Positions 1 to 8,400 of a DNA stretch of 64,000 nucleotides are shown here, in pieces. Source of the DNA: Mycolicibacterium insubricum (GTDB lineage Bacteria > Actinomycetota > Actinomycetes > Mycobacteriales > Mycobacteriaceae). Made by a program: the position numbers and the translations under genes. Where the stretch lies: NCBI RefSeq assembly GCF_010731615.1, contig NZ_AP022618.1, positions 2,046,001-2,110,000 of the forward strand, written 5' to 3'. Below the pieces are notes generated by a model. The model was not told the origin of the DNA, did not search any database, and saw only the letters and a program-made list of their open reading frames with translations. Each line of letters begins with the position of its first letter. Positions within the stretch are counted from its first letter, which is position 1.

Positions 1-1136
1 TGCGGGACAAGACGATCTTTCTGGCGGCCCGCGGCGAGGTGTACGGCACGCTGACGCTGATGTTCGTCATCCCCGGGGTGACGATGATCGTCGGGGCGAA
101 GTTCGTACTGCTGGCCATCTGGCTCGGGGCGGCGGTGTCGAAGATGAATCGCCACTTCCCGTATGTGATCGCCACCATGATGGCCAACAATCCGTTCATC
201 CGGGTCAAGGCATTGCGGCGCAGCTTCTTCCGCCGCTATCCCGACGATCTGCAACCCAGCTGGATCCCGCGTCTACTGGCCCACATCGGCACCGCGATCG
301 AACTGCTGGTACCACCGGTGCTGTTCTTCTCCCACGGGGGTGTGGTGACCTATGTCGGCGCCGCGATCCTGATCCTGCTGCACGTGATCATCCTGTTCTC
401 GATTCCGCTCGGTGTGCCCCTGGAGTGGAACGTCTTCATGATCTTTTCGGTGGCAACGCTTTTCGTGGACAAGGCGGCAATCGGTCCGGCCGACATGGTG
501 TTCCCGTGGGCCGCTCTGGTGATCGCGGTGATGTCTGTCGTCGTGGTGACGGTGGTGATCGGCAACCTGTTCCCCAAGCGGGTGTCGTTCCTGCCCGGTA
601 TGCGGTACTACGCCGGCAACTGGGACGTCTCGGTGTGGTGCGTGACGGAGTCGGCGTGCGACAAGATCGCCGACGCCCGCATCGGGCTGGGTCTGTTGCC
701 GCACAAGCAGATCGAGAAGTTCTACGGCGCCGAGGACGCCGAGGTGCCCAAAGAACTCGCGCTGGCTTTCCGGGTGATGTTCGCCAACGGCCGGGCGCTA
801 CTGACCCTGCTGGGCCGGGCGCTTCCGGCGGGCCGCGAACGGGACTATGCGATCCTGGAGGGCGAGCAGTTCTGCGCCTACGCCGTGGGCTGGAACTTCG
901 GCGACGGGCACCTGCACAACGAGCAGCTGATCGACGCGCTGCAGTCGCGGTGCGGGTTCGCCCCCGGTGAGGTACGGGTGATCCTGGTCGACGGTCAGCC
1001 GATCCACCGGCAGTCCCACGAGTACCGGCTGGTCGACGCTGCCACCGGCGAATTCGAACGCGGCACCTTCCGGGTGGCCGACACCTGTGCCCGCCAGCCC
1101 TGGCAGGACGACGTCCCGGTGCAGGTGGCGAACTAG
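1..1136 (+). CDS. DUF3556 membrane protein, 5' end outside the window
   Basis: The reading frame is open from the left edge (first full codon at base 3), so the visible part is the C-terminal portion of a longer protein; the GTG at 39 is in frame but unlikely to be the true start. The visible 378 residues hold several hydrophobic segments in the first half (around VIPGVTMIVGAKFVLLAIWLG, IELLVPPVLFF, AAILILLHVIILF, WAALVIAVMSVVVV) and a soluble C-terminal half. The stretch with KMNRHFPYVIATMMANNPF and GVPLEWNVFMIF matches what I remember of the mycobacterial DUF3556 family, which has no established function. I infer an integral membrane protein with a cytoplasmic tail. It is followed by a convergent poxB gene after a gap of about 110 bp. 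Confidence 0.75.
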   Translation, partial: RDKTIFLAARGEVYGTLTLMFVIPGVTMIVGAKFVLLAIWLGAAVSKMNRHFPYVIATMMANNPFIRVKALRRSFFRRYPDDLQPSWIPRLLAHIGTAIELLVPPVLFFSHGGVVTYVGAAILILLHVIILFSIPLGVPLEWNVFMIFSVATLFVDKAAIGPADMVFPWAALVIAVMSVVVVTVVIGNLFPKRVSFLPGMRYYAGNWDVSVWCVTESACDKIADARIGLGLLPHKQIEKFYGAEDAEVPKELALAFRVMFANGRALLTLLGRALPAGRERDYAILEGEQFCAYAVGWNFGDGHLHNEQLIDALQSRCGFAPGEVRVILVDGQPIHRQSHEYRLVDAATGEFERGTFRVADTCARQPWQDDVPVQVAN

Positions 1137-1249
1137 CTCGACGGGATTTCGAAGGTGAATTCGCGGTGTGCGGACAAGGGTGACTTCGTCGCCGGCTGCG
1201 TCCCCGAGATACACAGGTAGCACTGCTGGACAGCGCCGGTGCGCCGTCG

Positions 1250-2998
1250 CTACTGCGGTTTGCGGCGGTGTAGCCGGGCGCCCAGGTTGGTCTTGGCCAG
1301 GTCGATCAGTTCGTCACCGCGGCCCGACAGCAGCGTCTTGGTGGCCCACAGGGAGAACCCCGCCACCTGTGCCGCGTTGATGGTCGGCGGGATGGACAGT
1401 TCCTGACGGGCGGTGAGCACCTCGACCAGCGCGGGACCCGGGTGGGCGAACGCCGCCGACAGTGCGCCGTCGATCTCGCTGGGCCGCTCCACCCTGTCGG
1501 CGTGGATGCCCATAGCCTGCGCGACATCGGCGAACACCGGGTTGTCCAGGCCGGTACCGAAATTCACGATGCCCGCGGCCTTCATCTCGATCTCGACGAA
1601 GCTGAGTGCACCGTTGTTGAACACGATCATCTTCACCGGTAACTCCGACTGGGTGAGGGTCAGCAGGTCGCCGAGCATCATCGACAGCCCGCCGTCGCCG
1701 GAGAGGGTGACCACCTGTCGACCCGGGTGGGAGGCCTGTGCCCCGATCGCCTGGGGCACCGCGTTGGCCATGCTGCCGTGGTTGAACGACCCGAGCAGAC
1801 GGCGGTGGCCGTTCATCGTGAGATAGCGGGCCGCCCAGATGACCGGGGTCCCGACGTCGGCGATGAACACCGCGTCATCGGCGGAGAGCGCGTCGATCCG
1901 ACGCGTCAGGAACTCCGGCAGCACCGGGGTGCGGTTCCGGTCTCCGGTGGCCAGAGAGTCCAGTTGTGCGCGGGTGCGCGCATAGGTGCCCCGGGAGGCA
2001 TCCAGGTGGTGAGTGTCGGTGTGTTGCCGCAGCGTCGAGCCGAGCTGCGTCAGAGTGTCCTTCACCGATCCGACCAGCGCGACGTCGACGCGCGCTCGAC
2101 GGCCGATGTGCTCGCCCCGGATGTCGACCTGGATGATCTTGGCTCCGGTGGGATAGAACTGCCGGTAGGGGAAGTCTGTGCCCAGCATCAACAGGACGTC
2201 GGCGTCCTCCATCGCCTGGTAACCGGAGCGAAAACCCAACAACCCGGTCATCCCGACGTCGAACGGGTTGTCGTATTCGACGAATTCCTTGCCGCGCATG
2301 GTGTGTACGACGGGAGCCTGCAACAGGCCCGCGACGGCGAGCAGTTCGGCGTGGGCGCCCTGGCAGCCTGCGCCGGCCAGGATGGTGACGGCGCGCGCCG
2401 AATCGAGCAACTCGGCGGCGCGTCGCAGCCCGGCGGTGTCGGGAAGGCGGATTCCGATGCCCGCGGTGATCGGCTCGGCCGGTGCCGGGATGTCGGTCCT
2501 GGCCGCCAGTATCTCCCCGGGAATGGTCAGTACCGCGACACCCCGCTGATCCAGGGCCGCGCGGACGGCAATGTCGAGCAGATAGGGCAGCTGATCCACG
2601 CTGGAGACCAGCTCGCTGTACACGCTGCATTCGGCGAACAGGTTCTGCGGGTGGGTCTCCTGGAAGTAGCCGCTGCCGATCTCGGCCCCGGGGATGTGCG
2701 AGGCGATGGCCAGTACCGGGACCCGGCTGCGCTGGGCGTCGAACAGGCCGTTGATCAGGTGCAGATTGCCCGGTCCGCAGCTGGCGACGCAGACCGCCAG
2801 GTTTCCGGTCAGGGCGGCTTCGGCGCCGGCGGCGAATGCGGCGGCCTCCTCGTGGCGCACGTGCACCCAGGCCAGGGAGCCGTCGCCGCGCAGCGCATCG
2901 GTGAGTGCGTTGAGGGAATCCCCGGGGAGTCCATAGATTCGTTGCACACCTGCCGCTTTGACTGTGTCGAGGATCAGCTGGGAAACGGTGCGCGCCAT
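1250..2998 (-). CDS. poxB: Pyruvate dehydrogenase (quinone)/pyruvate oxidase-type ThDP enzyme
   Basis: This 582-residue protein has the three-domain layout of thiamin-diphosphate enzymes. The N-terminal PYR domain starts VSQLILDTVKAAGVQRIYGLPGD and contains the HEEAAAFAA glutamate that activates ThDP. A central FAD/DHS-like domain follows. The C-terminal PP domain has the ThDP/Mg motif beginning GDGGLSM and ending at NNGALSF. The family decarboxylates pyruvate to acetate and CO2 and passes electrons to the quinone pool; acetolactate synthase is the main alternative, but the SGYFQETHPQ stretch and the PoxB-like FVEIEMKAAG stretch favour PoxB. ATG 2998 (MARTVSQ) fits the family start better than the in-frame ATG at 3013. 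The TetR gene upstream is on the same strand, with a gap of about 60 bp. Confidence 0.85.
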   Translation of the reverse strand: MARTVSQLILDTVKAAGVQRIYGLPGDSLNALTDALRGDGSLAWVHVRHEEAAAFAAGAEAALTGNLAVCVASCGPGNLHLINGLFDAQRSRVPVLAIASHIPGAEIGSGYFQETHPQNLFAECSVYSELVSSVDQLPYLLDIAVRAALDQRGVAVLTIPGEILAARTDIPAPAEPITAGIGIRLPDTAGLRRAAELLDSARAVTILAGAGCQGAHAELLAVAGLLQAPVVHTMRGKEFVEYDNPFDVGMTGLLGFRSGYQAMEDADVLLMLGTDFPYRQFYPTGAKIIQVDIRGEHIGRRARVDVALVGSVKDTLTQLGSTLRQHTDTHHLDASRGTYARTRAQLDSLATGDRNRTPVLPEFLTRRIDALSADDAVFIADVGTPVIWAARYLTMNGHRRLLGSFNHGSMANAVPQAIGAQASHPGRQVVTLSGDGGLSMMLGDLLTLTQSELPVKMIVFNNGALSFVEIEMKAAGIVNFGTGLDNPVFADVAQAMGIHADRVERPSEIDGALSAAFAHPGPALVEVLTARQELSIPPTINAAQVAGFSLWATKTLLSGRGDELIDLAKTNLGARLHRRKPQ

Positions 2999-3058
2999 GG
3001 GGGCTCCGATCATGTTCCGGTGCAGGTGTTTTGAGTGTATCCCGGTGGGGCGGGCCGA

Positions 3059-3673
3059 TCAGGCCCGACGGCGTGCGGTGACCATCGCCACCAGGAAGTC
3101 CTCCAGGTGCTCGCGGCTGACGTCGACTTCACCGCGCAGCCAGCCAGTCACCAGGTCCAGCCCGCCGGCGACCAGCGTGTGGGCGGCCAGGTCCATATCG
3201 GCGTCGAGCGGGTTCTCGATCGGCAGCAGGGTGCGGCCCTGTTCGGCCATGATCTGGGCCAGCATGGTGATGACGTCGCGACGACGCGCCCGCAGCGCTT
3301 CGGTGGCCTGCGATTCGACCAGCAGACGGCCCCGGCGCGGATCGGCGGTCAGGTAACCCAGCCCGGTGCCGATCGCCGCGCGTGCACGCAGCAGGGGATC
3401 GGGTGGGCTGGCGGCGATGGCCGCGACCATTTCCGCCGCTGACGCCGTCATCTGCGCTTCGAACGTCGCGACCATCAGATCGTCGGTGTTGGCGAAGCTT
3501 TCGTAGAAGTACCGGTCGTTGAGCCGGGCGGCGGCGCACACGCCGCGGACGGTCACCCCCGCCACGCCGGACTCGGCGATCACGTCGAGTGCGGCGTCGA
3601 GCAGTGCCGCGCGTCGACGGGTCGCGCGCTCACCGGCGGTGGCGCCGGCGTAGGTGCGCGCCCGACCCGACAT
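3059..3673 (-). CDS. TetR/AcrR-family transcriptional regulator
   Basis: A protein of 204 residues with a typical TetR N-terminal helix-turn-helix: ALLDAALDVIAESGVAGVTVRGVCAAARLNDRYFYESFANTDDLMVATF at about residues 23-71, including the characteristic YFYESF at the end of the recognition helix. The rest is a helical ligand-binding/dimerisation domain with no recognisable ligand specificity. It is transcribed divergently from the MpaB-like gene at 3757, and an 8-bp inverted repeat lies between the two starts, so local control of itself and of that gene is the simplest inference. Control of the poxB gene just downstream on the same strand is also possible through read-through. Confidence 0.85.
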   Translation of the reverse strand: MSGRARTYAGATAGERATRRRAALLDAALDVIAESGVAGVTVRGVCAAARLNDRYFYESFANTDDLMVATFEAQMTASAAEMVAAIAASPPDPLLRARAAIGTGLGYLTADPRRGRLLVESQATEALRARRRDVITMLAQIMAEQGRTLLPIENPLDADMDLAAHTLVAGGLDLVTGWLRGEVDVSREHLEDFLVAMVTARRRA

Positions 3674-3705
3674 GCCGACATTGTCGCATCCTTGACCAAG
3701 GGCAC

Positions 3706-3731
3706 TATCTGGTTGAGACTGTCACCAGATA
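3706..3731. promoter_or_regulatory. Palindromic candidate TetR operator
   Basis: Perfect inverted repeat TATCTGGT (3706-3713) / ACCAGATA (3724-3731) with a 10-nt spacer, located between the divergent TetR start (3673) and the MpaB-like start (3757). Size and position are those of a TetR-family operator. The assignment is inference from position. Confidence 0.55.
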
Positions 3732-3756
3732 TCGGGTTGACCGAAGGGCGACACAG

Positions 3757-4959
3757 ATGGGGTCCACTGCGCCGAAGCTGCCGAATCCGGCCGCGCTGTC
3801 CGATTTTCCGTTCAACGTGTTCGTCCGGCTGCTCGCCGACGGCGACGTGCGGGCGACCGCCGCCCAGCGGGGATCCTTCCGCCGCTTCGCCGATATGGGC
3901 GACCCGCTGGCCGACGACGTCGTCGCGATGATCGCGTCGATGCCGCCCCGGGTGGGCCGGTCGATGTTCGAGACGGCGGTGGAGCGCGGCATCGATGCGG
4001 TGGACGATCCGCCGCCGGAACTCGTGGCGTTCTTCGCCCAGGTCGACGACCAGCCGTACTGGCTGGATTACGACAAGCTGGATCTGGCGGCCCGGGTGAG
4101 CATGCGTACCGGCATCGTTGGCATCGGACTCGCGCTGCCCGGACTGGCGCTGACCGGGGGATACCTCGCGTCCAAGGCCGACAAGCCGCTGGTCGGGACG
4201 GGTGATTTGTATCGGATGGCGCCGCGGCGGCTCAACGAGACGGCCAACTGGTACATCGACGTCACCTCGCCCGGTGGATTGCAGCGATTCGCACGGGGTT
4301 TCACCGGCACACTGCGGGTCCGGCTGATGCACGCGCAGGTGCGGGCGGCGATGAGGCGCCGCGACGACTGGGACTACGACAACTGGGACATGCCCATCAA
4401 CCAGGTGCAGCTGGCCGGCACGCTGATGCTGTTCTCGCTGGCGAATCTGGCCGGTTGCCAGGCGATGGGGATGAGGTTCTCGGATCGGGAACGCGATGCC
4501 GTCTACCACTTCTGGCGCTATGTCGGGCTGCTGATGGGACTGGACCCGGAGCTCGTGCCCACATGCGAAGCAGACACCTGGCGGCTGTTCTGGCTGGAGG
4601 CCGACACCGAGTTCCTGCCGGATGACGATTCGGCGCGGCTGGCCCGGGCTCTGCACGACCACCGCGACGACGGCTGGCAGACCGAGGCGGCGCGGGCCTA
4701 CCTGTCGGCCTACAGCCGGCTGGTGCTGGGACGCACCAACGCCGATCGGCTCGGCCTGGCCGACAACAAGCCGTTGCAGGCGGCGGTTCTGGTGACCGCA
4801 CTGGCCAATCGGGTCTTCGACTACCACCGGGTGGTGCCGGGGATGACCCGGTTGGCCGAAGAGATGGGCCAGCGGGCCCGGCGCGGGTTCATCTCCCGGG
4901 GGATCAAGGAGACCGGCGGCGACCGGACCTACGGGCGGCACGACAAGCTCGCCGGCTGA
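3757..4959 (+). CDS. Oxygenase MpaB family (DUF2236) protein
   Basis: A protein of 400 residues. The start at ATG 3757 (MGSTAPKLPN) is chosen because it follows the divergent intergenic region; the frame is open further upstream but that part overlaps the TetR gene. Sequence features such as the DYDNWDMPINQVQLAGTLM segment, the PRRLNETANWYIDVTSPGG segment and the HFWRYVGLLMGL helix fit the all-helical DUF2236/MpaB-like family. That family includes heme-dependent oxygenases such as latex-clearing protein and fungal MpaB. The heme-ligand histidine cannot be assigned from sequence alone and the substrate is unknown. It has no partner gene besides the divergent TetR regulator. Confidence 0.7.
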   Translation: MGSTAPKLPNPAALSDFPFNVFVRLLADGDVRATAAQRGSFRRFADMGDPLADDVVAMIASMPPRVGRSMFETAVERGIDAVDDPPPELVAFFAQVDDQPYWLDYDKLDLAARVSMRTGIVGIGLALPGLALTGGYLASKADKPLVGTGDLYRMAPRRLNETANWYIDVTSPGGLQRFARGFTGTLRVRLMHAQVRAAMRRRDDWDYDNWDMPINQVQLAGTLMLFSLANLAGCQAMGMRFSDRERDAVYHFWRYVGLLMGLDPELVPTCEADTWRLFWLEADTEFLPDDDSARLARALHDHRDDGWQTEAARAYLSAYSRLVLGRTNADRLGLADNKPLQAAVLVTALANRVFDYHRVVPGMTRLAEEMGQRARRGFISRGIKETGGDRTYGRHDKLAG

Positions 4960-5017
4960 CTCCCACAATCTGGGAATCCAGTTCAATATTTTGAGACCGC
5001 CGTGGCAGCATGGCGAT

Positions 5018-6208
5018 ATGGACACGATCGGCACCGCGCGGCGCTGGTCCATTCTGCTGGTCGCGCTGTGCGCCACGTTGTTCAGCAATGTGTTCATCAA
5101 CGGAGTGGCGTTTCTGATCCCGACGCTGCATCGCGATCTCGGTCTCGATCTGGCCCGCGCCGGTCTGGTTTCGGCCATGCCCAGTTTCGGTATGGTGCTG
5201 ACCCTGATCGCCTGGGGCGCGGTGGTGGACCGCATCGGCGAGCGGACGGTCCTGGCACTGGGTTCGGCGCTGACGGCCGCCGCGGCTTTCGGTGCGGCCG
5301 CGGCGGATTCGCTGATTGCGGTGCAGGTCTTCCTGCTGCTCGGCGGGATGGCGGCGGCCAGTAGCAATGCCGCCAGTGCACGGATGGTGGTGGGCTGGTT
5401 CCCGCCGGAGCAGCGCGGGTTGGCGATGGGCATCCGGCAGACCGCGCAACCGCTGGGCGTCGGGCTCGGCGCCTTGGTGATTCCGCAACTCGCTGCCGCG
5501 CACGGGGTTTCGGTGGCACTGATGTTCCCCGGCGTGGTGTGCGCGATCGCTGCCGTGTTGTCGGTGATGTGCCTGGTCGACCCGCCGCGCCCGGCGCGCG
5601 CCGACGCTCATCCCGATGACCTGGCCAATCCGTACCGAGGGTCGGACACGCTCTGGCGCATCCACCTGGTGTCGGTGCTGTTGGTCGTTCCCCAGTGTCT
5701 GGTCTGGACGTTCACCCTGGTCTGGTTGATGACCGACCGCGGCTGGTCGGCCTCGGCCGCCGGTGCGATCGTCACCGTCGCCCAATTGCTGGGTGCGGCA
5801 GGGCGAATCGCCGCCGGACGATGGTCGGACCGGATCGGCTCCCGGTTGCGACCGATTCGCTCCATCGCGCTGGCCGCCGCGGTATCCATGGCGCTGCTGG
5901 CCGTCACCGAGGTTTTCGATTCGCCGATTTCGGTGCTGCTGATGCTGGTGGCCTCGGTGGTCACGGTGTCGGACAACGGACTGGCGTTCACCGCCATCGC
6001 CGAGATCGCCGGGCCGTTCTGGAGTGGGCGGGCCCTCGGTGCGCAGAACACCAGTCAGCTCTTCACCTGCGGCGTCGTGCCGCCGGCTTTCGGGGCGCTG
6101 ATCGGTACGGCCGGGTACGCGGTGGCGTTCGGGGTCTGCGCCGTCTTCCCGCTGATTGCCCTGCCGTTGATTCCGGTGCGCGACGACCCGCTGGCCAAGG
6201 CCTTGTAG
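5018..6208 (+). CDS. Major facilitator superfamily transporter (Rv2994-like)
   Basis: A protein of 396 residues with about twelve hydrophobic helices and the MFS hallmark between TM2 and TM3 (WGAVVDRIGERTVLALG) plus a second-half copy (RWSDRIGSRLRPIRS). ATG 5018 (MDTIGTARRW) is preferred because an in-frame ATG farther upstream sits in non-membrane, poorly placed sequence. In M. tuberculosis an MFS gene (Rv2994) sits next to the FAH-family gene and gltX, which matches this place. Substrate cannot be predicted; a drug or metabolite exporter is the usual default. The DUF222 gene lies between it and the FAH gene, convergent with it. Confidence 0.8.
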   Translation: MDTIGTARRWSILLVALCATLFSNVFINGVAFLIPTLHRDLGLDLARAGLVSAMPSFGMVLTLIAWGAVVDRIGERTVLALGSALTAAAAFGAAAADSLIAVQVFLLLGGMAAASSNAASARMVVGWFPPEQRGLAMGIRQTAQPLGVGLGALVIPQLAAAHGVSVALMFPGVVCAIAAVLSVMCLVDPPRPARADAHPDDLANPYRGSDTLWRIHLVSVLLVVPQCLVWTFTLVWLMTDRGWSASAAGAIVTVAQLLGAAGRIAAGRWSDRIGSRLRPIRSIALAAAVSMALLAVTEVFDSPISVLLMLVASVVTVSDNGLAFTAIAEIAGPFWSGRALGAQNTSQLFTCGVVPPAFGALIGTAGYAVAFGVCAVFPLIALPLIPVRDDPLAKAL

Positions 6209-6224
6209 GTAGGCGAATGGCCGA

Positions 6225-7496
6225 TCAGGCCGCGTGCTGTTCCCGCAGTGTCTTGGAGAGCGATTTCTCCATGGGGCTGAAGGGTTTTCGCCCCGAAAGA
6301 ATCGGGGGCGCGGTACTGCGGTAGTGGTGCCCGGTTGGGGTGGCGATGTCGGTGGTGTGCCGGGCGTGGTCGATCGGGGTGATGTTCCAGCCGTCGGCCT
6401 GTTTGTTGTGGTTGCAGGCCTCGCAGAGCCCCTGACCGTTGTGTTCGCTGGTCGGTCCACCGTGGACGGCGGGGTCGATATGGTCGGTGTGCCGGATGGG
6501 TGCGTCGCAGTAGGGGGTGCGACAGGTGTGATCCCGCAACCGGATCAAGGTGGCCAGTCCCTTGGGGAAGAGCCGGGCCTTGGATTCCATAGTCACCAGC
6601 GCCCCGGAGTCGGGCCGGGCGTACAAGCGCCGCAGCGTCGCCCGGACTTCCGGGCAGTCCAGTGCCGCTCCGATCAACCGGCGGGCGATGTCGGCGGGAA
6701 CGGGCCCGAATCCGGGCATCACGGCCGGATCGTTGCCGCCGGTGAGTGTTTCGTCGGAGAGGACAAGGTTGACCGCGATCGGTTCGGGTGTCGCGGCAGG
6801 GCGGCCGGTGATCCGTTCGATGAGCGTGTCGGCCATCGCCTGGCCGCGTCCCCGTCCGTCGCCGCAGGTGTCGGCGGCGCGGCGCAATGCGGCGTAGACG
6901 GAAACGCCCTTGACCATCGGCAGCAGTGCGGTCAGGTAGATCATGTTCTCCGGCGCCGGGCGAATGGTGACGCAGCGGTCCGCTTCGGCCTTGACTGCGC
7001 GGTCGACGACGGCGTGCGGATCCAGCCGATAGGCGATGGCCTTGGCCGCTGCAGCGATGCGCCCGTCGCCGAGACCCTCCAGTGCGGCCGGGTCGGCGCA
7101 CAGCTCGGCATCGAGGGTGGCGCGGTCATCGACGTTCAGGCAGGCCGACTCCCGCACGATCAGCGTCGCCCGCCACTCCGAGAGCGCCCCGGCTTCCAGG
7201 GCTGCCAGCGTGTGCGGCATCTCGTGCACCAGGGCCTGGGCGAAGCCGAGGTGGCGGTTGCCCCGGTTGGGGGAATCGTGGCGGGCCAGGGCGATCTCGG
7301 CGGCCAACCCCCGGCCGCGCCGCGCTACCGGCACCCCGGCGGCCACTTCAGCGTCGTGGCGCACCGTGGCCAACTGCGCCGCCAAACGGGCCTGGGTGGC
7401 CGCGGCCTGGGACTTCAGGCGTTCGAGCTCGGCGATGCCGGCGACCAGCGCCGCCTCGTCCTGGAGATCAACCCCAGATCCAACCAAACCGAACAT
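6225..7496 (-). CDS. 13E12-type DUF222/HNH endonuclease-domain protein
   Basis: A protein of 423 residues with an N-terminal helical DUF222 region (ELERLKSQAAATQARLAAQL onward) and a C-terminal HNH nuclease domain. The HNH part contains CRTPYCDAPIRHTDHIDP, then GGPTSEHNGQGLCEACNHNK: paired cysteines around H-x-D-H and a distal N. This is the architecture of the mycobacterial REP13E12 repeat family, multi-copy genes whose function is not established. ATG 7496 is chosen over the upstream in-frame ATG at 7541 because a good promoter lies inside the extension and places transcription initiation at 7496. It interrupts the otherwise conserved neighbourhood of the MFS and FAH genes, so it is probably an insertion relative to the ancestral order. 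Confidence 0.85.
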   Translation of the reverse strand: MFGLVGSGVDLQDEAALVAGIAELERLKSQAAATQARLAAQLATVRHDAEVAAGVPVARRGRGLAAEIALARHDSPNRGNRHLGFAQALVHEMPHTLAALEAGALSEWRATLIVRESACLNVDDRATLDAELCADPAALEGLGDGRIAAAAKAIAYRLDPHAVVDRAVKAEADRCVTIRPAPENMIYLTALLPMVKGVSVYAALRRAADTCGDGRGRGQAMADTLIERITGRPAATPEPIAVNLVLSDETLTGGNDPAVMPGFGPVPADIARRLIGAALDCPEVRATLRRLYARPDSGALVTMESKARLFPKGLATLIRLRDHTCRTPYCDAPIRHTDHIDPAVHGGPTSEHNGQGLCEACNHNKQADGWNITPIDHARHTTDIATPTGHHYRSTAPPILSGRKPFSPMEKSLSKTLREQHAA

Positions 7497-7503
7497 AGTT
7501 TCG

Positions 7504-7532
7504 AGTATAGTCCTATTTATGCAGGTGGGCAA
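7504..7532 (-). promoter_or_regulatory. Sigma-A-like promoter giving a leaderless DUF222/HNH mRNA
   Basis: On the minus strand TTGCCC (7527-7532) and TATACT (7504-7509) are separated by exactly 17 nt. Seven nucleotides after the -10 box comes the A of ATG 7496, so the transcript would start at or next to the start codon, with no Shine-Dalgarno sequence. Leaderless genes are common in mycobacteria. Confidence 0.6.
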
Positions 7533-7584
7533 GGGGGTCAACCCGCCCAGTCTCGGTTTTGGAGACCGTCACTAGTCTGAACGC

Positions 7585-8370
7585 ATGCGCCTTGGACGAG
7601 TGGCCACCCCCGCGGGGGTGGCGTTTGTGGTGATCGACGGCGACGGCGACGGCGCCGTGGCCAAGGAGATCGCCGAGCAGTACCTTTCCCGCACCCCGAC
7701 CTTCACCGGCCGCAGCTGGCCGATGGCCGACGTGCGGCTGCTGGCGCCGATCCTGGCCAGCAAGGTGATCTGCATGGGCAAGAACTACGCCGCCCACGCC
7801 CGGGAGATGGGCGGCGAGCCGCCGGAGGACCCGGTGATCTTCCTCAAACCCAACACCGCCATCATCGGACCCGGCGTGCCGATCCAGCTGCCGTACGACG
7901 CCAACCCGGTGCACCACGAGGGTGAGCTGGCCGTCGTCATCGAACGGCCCTGCAAGGACGTCCCCGCCGACAAGGCCGCGCAGTACATCCTCGGCTACAC
8001 CATCGCCAACGACGTCTCGGCCCGCGATCAGCAGAAGAAGGACGGCCAGTGGATGCGGGCCAAGGGGCACGACACCTTCTGCCCGGTCGGCCCGTGGATC
8101 GAGACGGCCGTCGACCCGTCCGATCTGGACATCCGCACCGAGGTCAACGGCCAGCTGCGCCAGGACTCCAACACCGCGTTGCTGCTGCACACCGTCGGCG
8201 AGATCATCGAGTGGACCTCGGCTGTCATGACGCTGTTGCCCGGTGACCTCATCCTCACCGGCACGCCCGAGGGCGTCGGGCCGATCGAGGACGGCGACAC
8301 GGTGTCCATCACCATCGAGGGCATCGGCACGCTCACCAACCCCGTCGTCCGCAAACCCAAAGCAGACTGA
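7585..8370 (+). CDS. Fumarylacetoacetate hydrolase-family protein (Rv2993c-like)
   Basis: A protein of 261 residues. It has a short N-terminal domain, then the FAH catalytic fold: KVICMGKNYAAHAREMG, the metal-ligand segment VHHEGELAVVI, the SARDQQKKDGQW loop with a KGHDTFCPVGPW stretch, and LPGDLILTGTPEGVGP near the C-terminus. The family covers 2-hydroxyhepta-2,4-diene-1,7-dioate isomerases, acylpyruvases and oxaloacetate decarboxylases; the specific reaction is not predictable here. It lies 30 bp ahead of gltX on the same strand, as in M. tuberculosis, so co-transcription with gltX is likely. Confidence 0.85.
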   Translation: MRLGRVATPAGVAFVVIDGDGDGAVAKEIAEQYLSRTPTFTGRSWPMADVRLLAPILASKVICMGKNYAAHAREMGGEPPEDPVIFLKPNTAIIGPGVPIQLPYDANPVHHEGELAVVIERPCKDVPADKAAQYILGYTIANDVSARDQQKKDGQWMRAKGHDTFCPVGPWIETAVDPSDLDIRTEVNGQLRQDSNTALLLHTVGEIIEWTSAVMTLLPGDLILTGTPEGVGPIEDGDTVSITIEGIGTLTNPVVRKPKAD

Positions 8371-8400
8371 GCCCAATCCCGCTGGGAGCAAAGGAAAACC

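Noticed and set aside
1168..1380. Small plus-strand gene overlapping the end of poxB
   Set aside because: It runs antisense into the conserved poxB C-terminus and translates to Arg/Pro/Trp-rich sequence without a start signal.
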